Notes: generated by a model from the sequence alone, not told the origin. A DNA stretch of 45,696 nucleotides from an uncultured Anaerovibrio sp. (GCA_934203205.1 CAKPYV010000018.1:1-45696), one strand, 5' to 3'. Numbered from the stretch's first letter, positions 1 through 8,870 are shown. Translations and numbers: made by a program.

Positions 1-76
1 ATTCATAACTATATTTTGCCAAAAAAACCGACCTCCAAAAATTAGATTTTAGGTCTAACTTTTTGGGGTCGGTACA
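1..76 (-). mobile_element. Terminal part of an IS3-family (IS150-like) insertion sequence, running off the left edge
   Basis: The first 76 bases are the end of an insertion sequence. Positions 2-76 are the exact reverse complement of 45622-45696 at the other edge. The outer tip, read inward, is TGTACCGACCCCAAAAAG, which resembles IS3/IS150-group ends. Reading leftward on the minus strand, a TTG at 20-22 opens a frame M-A-K-Y-S-Y-E that runs off the window. This matches the usual start of IS150-type OrfA, the helix-turn-helix half of the transposase. The IS body lies outside the window, so its length, other end and target duplication cannot be seen. The tip also folds back on itself (roughly 28-47 with 54-75), so it could act as a terminator. 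Confidence 0.8.
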
Positions 77-116
77 GACCATCGTTTCCTAGAAGTCTTT
101 TTTAGTTTGTTAACTT

Positions 117-845
117 TTAAAACTCATATTCACCTGGCACGGAAGAGATAGGCTTCTCTACCAATTCCACCCCAATATCCTCCCAAATACTGCCGTATTC
201 GCGAATCTTGCTGACAATCTCTCCGGCTTCCTTCTTGGTGCCAAACATCTCACAGGCCATACGAATTAGCCGTTCTCTGGATTTTGGCAAAGAAATAGGT
301 CGACGGAAGGACATTTCTGTTAAACAAGCATGCATAGCCCCTTTAATCATCAGGGTATTCTCGTAATATTCCTCGTCACTTCTTTCATATTTGGTGCCGT
401 TAAAGAGGTTTCTGGCCATCTCATGGAACTGGGCAATCATCCCCTCAAAGATAATAATGGAATCATACCCCTTCTTATAGCTATCCCGCACTATCTGATT
501 ATCAGCCAGCACCTTTAGTTCCACCTGACAAACTGCTGCATAAATAAATAGAGGCGATTCATTTTGGAATCTCAAATTGATACGGCGAATACAATCCCGC
601 ATCAACTCCAACAGAATAGCATGAAAAATGTCTTCCTTGTTTTTGAAGAAATAGTAAATACTGCCAGTTAGAATGCCTGAATGCTCAACAATCTTACGAA
701 TAGTAGTCTTGCTATATCCTTCCTCTGCCAACAGGCATTTTGCGCTATTGATAATTCTTGCTCTTACAGCTGATGCATGATCATGATTTCCCACCAGCTT
801 CTGAATATTGCCATCCTCGCTGGCATAAGTCTTTCTTCTTGCCAT
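117..845 (-). CDS. TetR/AcrR-family transcriptional regulator
   Basis: A 242-residue protein with a TetR-type N-terminal helix-turn-helix. Residues about 27-75 read A-R-I-I-N-S-A-K...G-Y-S-K-T-T-I-R-K-I-V...G-S-I-Y-Y-F-F-K-N-K-E-D-I-F, the standard DNA-binding core with the Y-Y-F-F-K-N-K-E signature. The rest would be the ligand-binding and dimerisation helices, and it gives no ligand clue. Size is normal for the family. The gene faces away from the purine operon and stands alone between that operon's terminator and the left insertion sequence. A good promoter lies upstream (967-995), with an imperfect inverted repeat beside it that could be an autoregulatory operator. Any target genes may lie beyond the window. 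The family call is secure; the effector is unknown. Confidence 0.9.
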   Translation of the reverse strand: MARRKTYASEDGNIQKLVGNHDHASAVRARIINSAKCLLAEEGYSKTTIRKIVEHSGILTGSIYYFFKNKEDIFHAILLELMRDCIRRINLRFQNESPLFIYAAVCQVELKVLADNQIVRDSYKKGYDSIIIFEGMIAQFHEMARNLFNGTKYERSDEEYYENTLMIKGAMHACLTEMSFRRPISLPKSRERLIRMACEMFGTKKEAGEIVSKIREYGSIWEDIGVELVEKPISSVPGEYEF

Positions 846-966
846 TTCCCAAGCCCCTCTCTTTTTCTTCTTCCCTTGTGCAAATTGTTTTTTACAATCA
901 AATAATAATTAACAAACAACCCATTTTTACATGAAAAATTTCACTTAGGAAAATTTAATCAGTTCA

Positions 967-1018
967 ATAGTATAACATATGTCCAATTTTGTCAATATAA
1001 TGTTCAAATATTAGACAA
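967..1018 (-). promoter_or_regulatory. Promoter of the TetR gene with a possible operator
   Basis: On the minus strand TTGACA (990-995) and TACTAT (967-972) are separated by 17 bases, a strong vegetative promoter reading toward the regulator. Just upstream, TGTCTAATAT (1009-1018) is followed by ATTGACA-type sequence (991-999), forming an imperfect inverted repeat that overlaps the -35 box. A repeat there would suit autorepression, but this is inference. Confidence 0.6.
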
Positions 1019-1019
1019 T

Positions 1020-1060
1020 AAAACGGTGCATATTTAGCAACCAGCTAAAATATGCACCGC
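1020..1060 (-). terminator. Terminator of the purine operon
   Basis: A hairpin lies 15 bases past the purD stop. Its arms, CGGTGCATATTT(A)GC at 1024-1038 and its complement at 1044-1059, leave a short loop, and TTTTATT follows on the minus strand. This is a typical intrinsic terminator. Confidence 0.85.
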
Positions 1061-1074
1061 TGCAACAATAATAT

Positions 1075-2355
1075 TTACTTATTAAGTCTTTCCAATGCCC
1101 AGTGAGCAATGTCATGACGGAAATGCGCATCCTTAAAGGAAATTTTGTCAACTCCGGCATAAGCCTTGTCAACAGCCTCCTTAATTCCATCAGCTTTGGC
1201 TACTACACCTAGGACACGGCCACCATTGGTATAGATATGCCCATCCTTGGCACTGGTGCCGGCATGGAATACAGTACAACCATCCGACTCAGCAGCATCA
1301 ATACCTACAATTTCGTCGCCCTTATTGTAGGACTTTGGATAACCACCAGCAGCCATAACAATACATACAGCTGCACCGTCACTCCACTTTACCTCAGTTT
1401 CAGCCAACTTGCCATCAATACATGCCAGCATAACATCTACCAAATCGCTTTCCAGCAGAGGAAGAACAACCTGAGTCTCGGGATCGCCAAAACGGGCATT
1501 GAACTCTACTACACGAGGGCCAGCCTCGGTAACCATTAAACCTGCATAGAGACACCCCTTGTAAAGACGGCCCTCCTGTTCCATAGCCTTGATAGTAGGA
1601 TCCAGAACTTCCTTCTGAACCTGGGCCAAAAGCTCAGGCGTACCAACAGGAGCTGGAGCATAGGCACCCATACCGCCGGTATTAGGTCCCTTGTCGTGAT
1701 CATAAACACGCTTGTGATCCTGAGAGGGAACCATAGGCACGATGGTCTTGCCATCTGTAAAGCAAAGAACGGAAACTTCCTCCCCTACCATGAACTCCTC
1801 AACAACCACACGGCTGCCAGCAGCACCAAAGGCCTGATCGCCCATGATTTCATCAATAGCCCCCAGAGCCTCCTCCAGAGTCATGGCTACAATAACACCC
1901 TTGCCTGCAGCCAAGCCATCAGCCTTGATAACGATAGGAGCACCTTCCTGACGGATATACTCCTTGGCCGCCTCAGCCTCAGTAAATACCTCGTATTTGG
2001 CAGTAGGGATATTGTACTTCTTCATGAGATTCTTGGAAAAGGACTTGGATCCCTCAATCTCTGCTGCTGCCTGTACAGGGCCAAAAGCCTTGATACCTGC
2101 TGCATTAAAGGCATCTACAGCACCATTAGTCAGTGGTACCTCTGGGCCTACTACAGCCAGTTCCACATTCTTCTCCTGAGCCAGCTTAACCAGAGCATCA
2201 TTATCTGTAATGGAAATACCATCAATGCACTCTGCCAGCTGAGCCATACCAGGGTTGCCTGGTACTGCATAAATCTTGTCTGCCTTGGCACTCTGAGCCA
2301 GCTTCCATACCAATGTGTGCTCACGGGCACCACTACCGATTACCAGTATATTCAT
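1075..2355 (-). CDS. purD: Phosphoribosylamine-glycine ligase (GAR synthetase)
   Basis: Joins 5-phosphoribosylamine and glycine with ATP to give glycinamide ribonucleotide, the second step of purine synthesis. The 426-residue protein starts M-N-I-L-V-I-G-S-G-A-R-E-H, the usual PurD N-terminus, followed by the ATP-grasp core (I-K-A-D-G-L-A-A-G-K-G-V) and F-N-A-R-F-G-D-P-E-T-Q near the metal site. The ATG at 2353-2355 is chosen over an upstream in-frame ATG because it begins the conserved sequence and overlaps the purH stop by one base (TAATG), so translation is probably coupled. Last gene of the operon, followed by a terminator. Confidence 0.97.
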   Translation of the reverse strand: MNILVIGSGAREHTLVWKLAQSAKADKIYAVPGNPGMAQLAECIDGISITDNDALVKLAQEKNVELAVVGPEVPLTNGAVDAFNAAGIKAFGPVQAAAEIEGSKSFSKNLMKKYNIPTAKYEVFTEAEAAKEYIRQEGAPIVIKADGLAAGKGVIVAMTLEEALGAIDEIMGDQAFGAAGSRVVVEEFMVGEEVSVLCFTDGKTIVPMVPSQDHKRVYDHDKGPNTGGMGAYAPAPVGTPELLAQVQKEVLDPTIKAMEQEGRLYKGCLYAGLMVTEAGPRVVEFNARFGDPETQVVLPLLESDLVDVMLACIDGKLAETEVKWSDGAAVCIVMAAGGYPKSYNKGDEIVGIDAAESDGCTVFHAGTSAKDGHIYTNGGRVLGVVAKADGIKEAVDKAYAGVDKISFKDAHFRHDIAHWALERLNK

Positions 2356-2948
2356 TATTTGTTCACCTGTTCCATGAGATAGTTCTGAATGCAATCATCA
2401 TACTCTGCAGTGTGCTGGAAAGCCTCCTGAGCCAGCTGCATACGCAACATTCCACCTACACAGCCATCCTTGGCTACACACTCAGCAACCTCGTCATAAC
2501 GAGCAGGGTTGGTAACAACAGTAACGTACTTGAAGTTCTTAGCAGCAGCACGAATCATAGCAGGGCCGCCGATATCAATATTCTCAATAGCCTCGGCCAA
2601 AGTAACATCAGCCTTGGAAATAGTCTCCTTGAAAGGATAGAGATTAACTACTACCATATCAATAGGAGTAATCTTGTGCTCCTGCATAGCCTTTACATGG
2701 GCAGGGTTATCACGAACTGCCAAAATACCGCCATGAATATATGGATTCAAAGTCTTAACACGGCCATCCATAATCTCAGGGAAGCCAGTTACATCACTAA
2801 CATAGGTTACAGGAATACCTGCTTCCTTGATAGCCTTCATGGTACCACCAGTGGAAACGATTTCCACACCTGCAGCATGAAGCTTCTTGGCCAGCTCAAC
2901 AACACCGGTTTTGTCGGATACACTAATTAATGCACGTTTGATTTTCAT
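2355..2948 (-). CDS. purH: IMP cyclohydrolase, single-domain short form of PurH
   Basis: Closes the ring of FAICAR to give IMP, the last step of the pathway. The 197 residues match only the N-terminal, MGS-like half of the usual bifunctional PurH of about 510 residues. The signature runs R-A-L-I-S-V-S-D-K-T-G...S-T-G-G-T...D-G-R-V-K-T-L-N-P-Y-I-H-G-G-I-L-A, then N-L-Y-P-F and E-N-I-D-I-G-G-P-A-M-I-R-A-A-A-K-N. The AICAR formyltransferase half is absent and is not encoded elsewhere in the window. The stop overlaps the purD start directly, so this is not a frameshift remnant. A separate formyltransferase gene elsewhere is expected. Confidence 0.92.
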   Translation of the reverse strand: MKIKRALISVSDKTGVVELAKKLHAAGVEIVSTGGTMKAIKEAGIPVTYVSDVTGFPEIMDGRVKTLNPYIHGGILAVRDNPAHVKAMQEHKITPIDMVVVNLYPFKETISKADVTLAEAIENIDIGGPAMIRAAAKNFKYVTVVTNPARYDEVAECVAKDGCVGGMLRMQLAQEAFQHTAEYDDCIQNYLMEQVNK

Positions 2949-3021
2949 AGTAGTCTATCTCCTTTTCTCATTGGTCAAAGCATTATCTGTGCCCTGAGGC
3001 CAAATAATTCCCTGAGCCTGT

Positions 3022-3636
3022 TTATGGTTTGATACGGACATGACGATCGTCTATAAGCTCCAGACGGCCATCAACGAAAAGCTCTATAGCCTTTGGATAG
3101 AGAATATGCTCCTTGGTCAGAACTCTGGCAGCCAGGGTATCCTCAGTATCATCATCCAGTACAGGTACAGTGTCCTGCAGGATAATAGGACCATGATCCA
3201 TACCCTCATCCACAAAATGGATAGTACAGCCAGATACCTTGGTACCATAGGCCAATACATCACGATGTGCATGGGCTCCGCCAAAGGATGGCAGCAGGGA
3301 TGGATGAATATTCAAAATGCGATGACGATACGTCTCCACAAAATATGGACTGAGTATACGCATAAAACCAGCCAAAACTACCAAGGTAACATTGGCAGCC
3401 TTTAGCTCAGCCACCAGCTTTTCCTCAAACTCCTGCTGAGTACTGCAGGCCTTGCGATTGACACAAACACTTTTGATGCCTGCCTCGCTGGCTACCTGCA
3501 AAGCTCTAGCCTCTGGCTTGTCGGTTAGCACAATACCAATTTCTGCCTTAATCTGGCCAGATTCTATAGCAGCCATAATGGACTGCATATTGGAGCCTCG
3601 ACCAGAACAAAGAATTCCTAAAATATGTTTACTCAT
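3022..3636 (-). CDS. purN: Phosphoribosylglycinamide formyltransferase
   Basis: Transfers a formyl group from 10-formyltetrahydrofolate to GAR. The protein is 204 residues, normal for PurN. It opens with G-I-L-C-S-G-R-G-S-N-M-Q-S-I, and has the folate/catalytic segment L-A-G-F-M-R-I-L...H-R-I-L-N-I-H-P-S-L-L-P-S-F-G-G with its Asn-His pair, then G-C-T-I-H-F-V-D-E-G-M-D-H-G-P-I-I. The ATG at 3634-3636 is preferred over one seven codons upstream because it begins the conserved part and overlaps the purM stop by eight bases, the usual coupling in this operon. Confidence 0.96.
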   Translation of the reverse strand: MSKHILGILCSGRGSNMQSIMAAIESGQIKAEIGIVLTDKPEARALQVASEAGIKSVCVNRKACSTQQEFEEKLVAELKAANVTLVVLAGFMRILSPYFVETYRHRILNIHPSLLPSFGGAHAHRDVLAYGTKVSGCTIHFVDEGMDHGPIILQDTVPVLDDDTEDTLAARVLTKEHILYPKAIELFVDGRLELIDDRHVRIKP

Positions 3637-4678
3637 CGAATACGCCGCCCTTAACAATTACTTCATGACTGCCCTGAGTAACCTTGCCGATTTCGTAAAC
3701 AGCCTCGTTGCGAGCCTGCAGATCAGCCTTAATCTTCTCTGCCTCATCAGCAGAAGCGATAATAATCATTCCTATACCCATGTTAAAGGTACGATACATT
3801 TCATGCCAATCTACATTGCCCCATTCCTTCAACAATGTGAATATAGGAGGAACAGGCCAGCTGGTAGCATCAATCTCTGCACCCATATCCTCTGGCAAGG
3901 CACGAGGAATATTCTCATAGTAGCCGCCACCAGTTACATGAACCATGCCGTGAATATCGAATTTCTCAATAAGAGGCAGGCAGGATTTTGGATAGAGACG
4001 GGTTGGAGTCAAAAGCTCCTCACCAATGGTCTTGCCCAGCTCGTCAATGTACTCATCACCCTTGAAGCCCTTTACATCAAAGACAATTTTACGAACCAGA
4101 GAGTAGCCATTGGAATGAACACCGGAGGAAGGCAGGCCCAGAATAACATCTCCAGCCTTTACCTTTTCACTGGTGATAATCTTGGACTTCTCCACAGCAC
4201 CAACAGCAAAACCAGCAATATCATATTCTCCCTCAGCATAGAAGCCAGCCATCTCAGCAGTCTCACCGCCGATAAGTGCACAACCGGACTCCTTGCAGGC
4301 GTTGGCTACACCCTTTACTACATCTGCTACCTGCTCAGGCTCCAGCTTGCCTACAGCCAGATAATCCAGGAAGAACAGAGGCTCAGCACCCTGTACCAGA
4401 ATGTCATTAACGCACATAGCAACAGCATCCTGACCAATGGTATCATGCTTGTCCAGAATAAAAGCCAGACGCAGCTTGGTGCCTACACCGTCAGTACCAG
4501 AAACCAATACAGGCTCCTTGTACTTAGTGCTCATGGCAAAAAGGCCGCCAAAGCCACCCAAATCACCCAATACCTCTGGACGATAGGTTGCCTTTACACT
4601 GTCCTTAATCAGCTTTACAGACAGATTTCCTGCATCAATATCTACACCAGCATCTCTATAAGTAAGTTTCTTTTCCAT
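3629..4678 (-). CDS. purM: Phosphoribosylformylglycinamidine cyclo-ligase (AIR synthetase)
   Basis: Converts FGAM to AIR using ATP. The protein is 349 residues, full length. It begins with the conserved Y-R-D-A-G-V-D-I-D-A-G and carries G-T-D-G-V-G-T-K-L and I-G-G-E-T-A-E-M-A-G-F-Y, with the G-G-G-Y-Y-E-N-I-P-R nucleotide loop near the C-terminus. It lies 22 bases after purF and overlaps purN. The operon contains the steps on either side of FGAM synthetase (purL/Q/S), which are not in this window. Confidence 0.97.
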   Translation of the reverse strand: MEKKLTYRDAGVDIDAGNLSVKLIKDSVKATYRPEVLGDLGGFGGLFAMSTKYKEPVLVSGTDGVGTKLRLAFILDKHDTIGQDAVAMCVNDILVQGAEPLFFLDYLAVGKLEPEQVADVVKGVANACKESGCALIGGETAEMAGFYAEGEYDIAGFAVGAVEKSKIITSEKVKAGDVILGLPSSGVHSNGYSLVRKIVFDVKGFKGDEYIDELGKTIGEELLTPTRLYPKSCLPLIEKFDIHGMVHVTGGGYYENIPRALPEDMGAEIDATSWPVPPIFTLLKEWGNVDWHEMYRTFNMGIGMIIIASADEAEKIKADLQARNEAVYEIGKVTQGSHEVIVKGGVFDE

Positions 4679-4700
4679 CTAATCCATTTCCTCCTGTATA

Positions 4701-6140
4701 TTAAGACTTCTTACGCTGTTCAAATACATATTTGTCATGCTCAGCAGGAGAAGCAGTCTTCTGCTCTACCGGATAACCGCCGTTGAAGCAGGCATAACAC
4801 ATATGATCAGGCCCCAGCTTGCCCATGCAGTGCTTCAAGCCCTCCAAGGACAGGAAGTGCAGGGAGTCAGCCCCGATGTACTCACAAATCTCCTCCACAC
4901 TCTTGGTGGCTGCAATCAGCTCCTTACGGACGGAGGTATCAATACCATAGTAGCATGGATAAACAATAGGAGGAGAGCTAATGCACATATGTACCTCTTT
5001 GGCACCAGCATTGCGAAGCATACGAACAATCTTGCCACTGGTGGTACCACGTACAATAGAATCATCCACCATAACCACAGATTTGCCCCGAACGGCAGAA
5101 GCAATAGCATTCAGCTTCAGCTTTACTGCAGTATCACGCTTCTTCTGGGTAGGCTGAATAAAGGTACGGCCAATATAGCGGTTCTTCATCAAACCCTCTA
5201 CATATGGAATGCCAGATTCGTAGGCATAGCCAGAAGCAGCAGTATTACCAGAATCTGGTACAGAGATAACAATGTCTGCCTTGTAGTTAGTCTCTCTAGC
5301 CAATACCCGGCCCATCTCAAAACGAGCCTCATGTACACTAAGTCCATCCAGTACAGAATCAGGACGAGCAAAGTAAATATACTCGAATACGCACATGGAA
5401 AGCTTGGCATCTGCAAAATGATAGCTCTTGACACCATTCTCGTCAATGACCACCATTTCACCTGGCTCAATATCCCGCACAAATTCTGCTCCCACTACGT
5501 CCAAACCGCAGCTTTCAGAAGAAAGAATCCATGTATCATCGCCGATTTTGCCCAGACACAAAGGACGGAACCCCTGTGGATCTCTAGCACCAATCAGCTT
5601 GTTCTCAGTCATAATGGTGAGACAGTAAGCGCCCTGAATCTTATTTAGGCTCTCCATCACCTTCTCCTCCACAGTACTCTTGCGGGATCTGGCAATCAGA
5701 TTCACAAAAACCTCGGAGTCAATAGTAGTCTGGAAAATAGTACCTGCATCCTCCAGCTCCCGACGAATCTCGGTAGCATTGGTCAGATTACCATTATGGG
5801 CCAGACTAATCTTGCCGCCAGAATAGTTAACCATCAGTGGCTGGGTATTAGCCAGCATGCTGGAGCCGGTAGTGGAATAACGAACATGGCCAATGGCTAT
5901 ATACTGGTTGTCCATATGAGGAACCTGATGACGGAAAACCTCATTTACCAAGCCCATACCACGGGTAACATCCATCCAGGCGCCATCAGTAACGGCAATA
6001 CCAGCACTTTCCTGACCACGATGCTGCAGGGAATACAAGCCCAGATAGGTCATGCCGGAAACATCCATTTCATGGGAATATACGCCATAAACGCCACATT
6101 CCTCTTTCCACTTGCTGCCTTCAACTTCTACACTATACAT
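4701..6140 (-). CDS. purF: Amidophosphoribosyltransferase
   Basis: First committed purine step: PRPP plus glutamine to 5-phosphoribosylamine. The 479 residues begin with a short propeptide of 14 residues before the catalytic Cys15 (E-E-C-G-V-Y-G), as in the Bacillus-type enzyme that is trimmed to expose the cysteine. The PRPP loop is V-V-M-V-D-D-S-I-V-R-G-T-T-S. Cysteines in Y-P-C-Y-Y-G and in the C-terminal D-H-M-C-Y-A-C-F fit the iron-sulfur ligands of that subclass. The ATG at 6138-6140 has AGGAGA about 10 bases upstream; the longer in-frame reading (to 6218) lacks one. Confidence 0.96.
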   Translation of the reverse strand: MYSVEVEGSKWKEECGVYGVYSHEMDVSGMTYLGLYSLQHRGQESAGIAVTDGAWMDVTRGMGLVNEVFRHQVPHMDNQYIAIGHVRYSTTGSSMLANTQPLMVNYSGGKISLAHNGNLTNATEIRRELEDAGTIFQTTIDSEVFVNLIARSRKSTVEEKVMESLNKIQGAYCLTIMTENKLIGARDPQGFRPLCLGKIGDDTWILSSESCGLDVVGAEFVRDIEPGEMVVIDENGVKSYHFADAKLSMCVFEYIYFARPDSVLDGLSVHEARFEMGRVLARETNYKADIVISVPDSGNTAASGYAYESGIPYVEGLMKNRYIGRTFIQPTQKKRDTAVKLKLNAIASAVRGKSVVMVDDSIVRGTTSGKIVRMLRNAGAKEVHMCISSPPIVYPCYYGIDTSVRKELIAATKSVEEICEYIGADSLHFLSLEGLKHCMGKLGPDHMCYACFNGGYPVEQKTASPAEHDKYVFEQRKKS

Positions 6141-6214
6141 TGTTGTTCTATTTCTCCTAACATTGACACAGCTCTCCCACATCTGGGGAGCCTTGATATG
6201 CGGCAATATGTTGG

Positions 6215-6703
6215 TCAACCCAGCTGCTGCTCTACACGGGCTGCCTTCTTTTCTACCTCCTCAACCATGTTCTGGCGATAGTCCTTCAACTTCTGGGCCA
6301 GCTCAAGATTGGAAATAGCAAACATCTCTACAACAAAAATAGCCGCATTCTTGGCGCCGTTGATAGCCATAGTAGCTACAGGAATCCCTGAAGGCATCTG
6401 TACAGTGCTCAGCAGGGCATCCATGCCGTTGAGTGCGGTTGCATTAATAGGTACACCTATAACAGGCAGAGTTGTGTAGCTGGCAATAACGCCTCCCAGA
6501 TGGGCAGCTGCCCCAGCAGCAGAAATAAAGGCACATACACCACGCTCAGGAGCAGTGGTAACGATTTCCTTTACTCTGGCAGGAGTGCGATGAGCGGAAG
6601 CTACAATAACCTCTGCCTCAATGTCGAATTTCTTTAAAAGTTCATAAGCAGGCTTCAGAATAGGCCAGTCGGAGTCGCTGCCCATAATGATAGATACCTT
6701 CAT
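6215..6703 (-). CDS. purE: 5-(Carboxyamino)imidazole ribonucleotide mutase, class I PurE
   Basis: Moves the carboxyl group of N5-CAIR to give CAIR. The 162 residues open with the hallmark V-S-I-I-M-G-S-D-S-D-W-P, followed by A-S-A-H-R-T-P (active-site His) and A-G-A-A-A-H-L-G-G-V. First gene of the minus-strand purine operon. No purine riboswitch aptamer or obvious PurR box was recognised in the 173 bases upstream. No purK is present here; it could be elsewhere, or the organism may use unassisted N5-CAIR formation. Confidence 0.95.
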   Translation of the reverse strand: MKVSIIMGSDSDWPILKPAYELLKKFDIEAEVIVASAHRTPARVKEIVTTAPERGVCAFISAAGAAAHLGGVIASYTTLPVIGVPINATALNGMDALLSTVQMPSGIPVATMAINGAKNAAIFVVEMFAISNLELAQKLKDYRQNMVEEVEKKAARVEQQLG

Positions 6704-6876
6704 GTTTTAATCACTTTCCCTTCGTAGAATATCAACAATATAACCTTGTGAATTAAAAATCAATTCTATTTTACCATAGCCACACAAAAATTCCTAGTAC
6801 CAAGCCCTAACAAATTAGCTGGAAATAAAATTATGTGAAAAATTGCAAGGCCATAGGTCTCTAATAAATAAAAATC

Positions 6877-8409
6877 TTAAACATCTTCATCACTGACAAT
6901 AGCCAAAAAGCCTGCCGTGCCTGTTCCTAGTCGCCGCTGGTATTCACCTACAATGCTGCGGAACAGCTTGCTGTCCATAGGAGATGCCATAGCCAGATTC
7001 AAGAGGACTTCTAGCATTTTTTCATCCATCTTGGCCAGATAATGTGCTTTGGTGCATTTATCCAAAAAGGCATTGAGGGTTTTCTCCGCCTTTTGTTTTT
7101 CTTTTGCATTGGCAGAAAGCTGAGTATGCAAAAAATCACCAATAAGCATAAGCAGCTTGCTCATGTCCTTGTCATTCTTAACCATATTACTATTTTGCTT
7201 TAGTTTTTTGCCTTTATGATTTTTTATGGCCTCGTCCTCTATATCTGGCATATAGCCTCTGGTGCAACCCCAATCTGCTCTTGGGTCCGTAGGCTCCCAT
7301 TCCTCATCATCAAAATTCTCTACAGGATTGCGGCCGGCCAGCACGTTTTCTCTCATGGTTACCAGCTGCGGTACTTCATCCAGCACTAACTGAATATCCA
7401 GTTTTTGACAGAAAACCTTCATAAATTCATAGGATTCCTCAGAGCCCACCACAATCTTCATAGGACGGCCATCCTTTTCCATAGCCTCTGTCATAAAGCT
7501 CATAATCGCATTTTGACCTTCAATCCGCATGAAGAAATTGTCCATAAACATGATATGCCCCATAGCTTCATCATAGATAATCAGGGCATCTACATATATA
7601 CCGGCACCCTCTCGAAGCAATTTCTCTACCTGGCCACCAACATTGTAGGTCATACTATTCATATCGTGTACGAACTTTTCCAACTGCCATGTACTGCCAT
7701 TTTTAGGGAAGCGCTTCATGCGAACAGTGTCAAAATCATTAGGCAGCAAGCGAGGCCAATTCAAAGTGCCAACAGGCGGAAGTGTATCCTTGCCTTGGTG
7801 CCAGCTGCCATTGGCCTGCTCCAGCAAAACAGGCAAGGTTATTTTTTCCTCAATTTTATTAGCACACTGCCACTGCTGTGGCGCTAATTCACCTGCTGCC
7901 AACATTCTATCCAGCTCATCCAGAGCTTTCACAAAGGTTTCGCAGATGGAAATTTCCGCCACACTATTCAAATCTCTGGTATAAAAACCTGGCTCAAGAT
8001 GATGAAAGAGTGGATAACATCTTCTGCCACGGCATTTCAGCCCATGCTTGTCACAGTAATCCTGAATCCACTCCGCTTCCTGCCAATGCTTTAACTCAGA
8101 TTTATTTACAAAGGTAAAATAATAAACATTCTGCTGATTCAACAAACTATCACATTCATAATCCGAACTATTATCCATCCATTCTTCATCCAACATATAG
8201 CGGACTACAGGCAAGCCATATGCCTTGTCGTAAATAGCAAAGCCAATAGCCTCATCATCATGGGTTATAACAGGCAACCCATACCACATGCCATGATGTC
8301 TGGTTTTTATTCCTATCAAAAAATCCCAAGGCAAGTTTAACCAATGCTTTTTCTTCCGCATGGCAAAGGCCTTGGTATACAGACTGTCAAGCTTTTCAAA
8401 ATCCAGCAT
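6877..8409 (-). CDS. Uncharacterised 510-residue cytosolic protein
   Basis: No enzyme family was recognised with certainty. The protein has no signal peptide or membrane segment and is rich in Trp, Tyr and acidic residues. The N-terminal 130 residues (I-G-I-K-T-R-H-H-G-M-W-Y-G-L-P-V and a following A-I-Y-D...) form one unit. A middle section has M-K-I-V-V-G-S-E-E-S-Y-E-F-M near residue 325, which recalls the DUF6930/DUF7309 type of hypothetical proteins (recollection only). A charged linker near 400 (N-H-K-G-K-K-L-K-Q-N) precedes a helical tail. AAAGGAT lies 6 bases before the ATG. It is a single-gene unit, divergent from the phosphodiesterase gene. It is clearly a real gene, but its function is unknown. 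Confidence 0.75.
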   Translation of the reverse strand: MLDFEKLDSLYTKAFAMRKKKHWLNLPWDFLIGIKTRHHGMWYGLPVITHDDEAIGFAIYDKAYGLPVVRYMLDEEWMDNSSDYECDSLLNQQNVYYFTFVNKSELKHWQEAEWIQDYCDKHGLKCRGRRCYPLFHHLEPGFYTRDLNSVAEISICETFVKALDELDRMLAAGELAPQQWQCANKIEEKITLPVLLEQANGSWHQGKDTLPPVGTLNWPRLLPNDFDTVRMKRFPKNGSTWQLEKFVHDMNSMTYNVGGQVEKLLREGAGIYVDALIIYDEAMGHIMFMDNFFMRIEGQNAIMSFMTEAMEKDGRPMKIVVGSEESYEFMKVFCQKLDIQLVLDEVPQLVTMRENVLAGRNPVENFDDEEWEPTDPRADWGCTRGYMPDIEDEAIKNHKGKKLKQNSNMVKNDKDMSKLLMLIGDFLHTQLSANAKEKQKAEKTLNAFLDKCTKAHYLAKMDEKMLEVLLNLAMASPMDSKLFRSIVGEYQRRLGTGTAGFLAIVSDEDV

Positions 8410-8437
8410 AATCTATCCTTTCACATCAACAGATATA

Positions 8438-8575
8438 ACGAGGTGTCCGATGTCCCCCATCTCTATAGATGACGGGAAGCTGTGCTGATGACAGGATGGA
8501 ACTAATATCTCCACCCTCGTCGAAACCCCATTGAAAGAAAATGCAAGGGCATTTTCTTTCAATAATCTAGGGGTT
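8438..8575. other. Structured intergenic element, function unknown
   Basis: The 535-base gap between the two divergent genes holds several nested inverted repeats. ACGAGGTG (8438-8445) pairs with CACCCTCGT (8512-8520) apart from one bulged base. Inside are a CATCT/AGATG hairpin (8458-8471) and a CTGT/ACAG hairpin. Next to this, 8530-8544 and 8549-8563 are a perfect 15-base-pair stem with a 4-base loop, bracketed by AACCCC (8524-8529) and GGGGTT (8570-8575). No T-run follows on either strand, so it is not a plain terminator. It could be a structured RNA, a regulatory leader or a small MITE-like insertion; no known riboswitch consensus was recognised. The rest of the gap (8576-8870) is AT-rich with nothing recognised. 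Confidence 0.55.
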
Positions 8576-8870
8576 ATAATTAGCAATAACAATAGAGCAA
8601 ATTATATCTGTTTATTGACACACTCATTCGTATTTTATGTTATTATATTTCTTCCCAAAAAGCAAGAAGCTTTGTAGGAATTTATGGTAATTAACTGTAG
8701 GATTTTATCTATTTTTTTGATTTTTTTTCTTACAGTTTGTCGGTAAAATCTTTTACCATTTGCTATTTTTACTCAAACCGCTCATATAGCATCTATATTT
8801 TCCCTGCCAAGGCCTCTTCAAATTATTCTTACAGAAGAAAAATATTGAACTTTTGGCAGATTATTCTGTA

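Noticed and set aside
1696..2382. Long plus-strand frames opposite purD and purH
   Set aside because: Shadow frames of well-identified minus-strand enzymes, with no initiation signals.
6704..6876. Purine riboswitch upstream of purE
   Set aside because: No purine aptamer loops or terminator hairpin were found in this interval.
8488..8526. CTGATGA followed by CGAAAC, as in a hammerhead ribozyme core
   Set aside because: The closing pair of stem II would be C-C, four extra bases precede GAAA, and no stem I partner for the sequence before CTGATGA was found.
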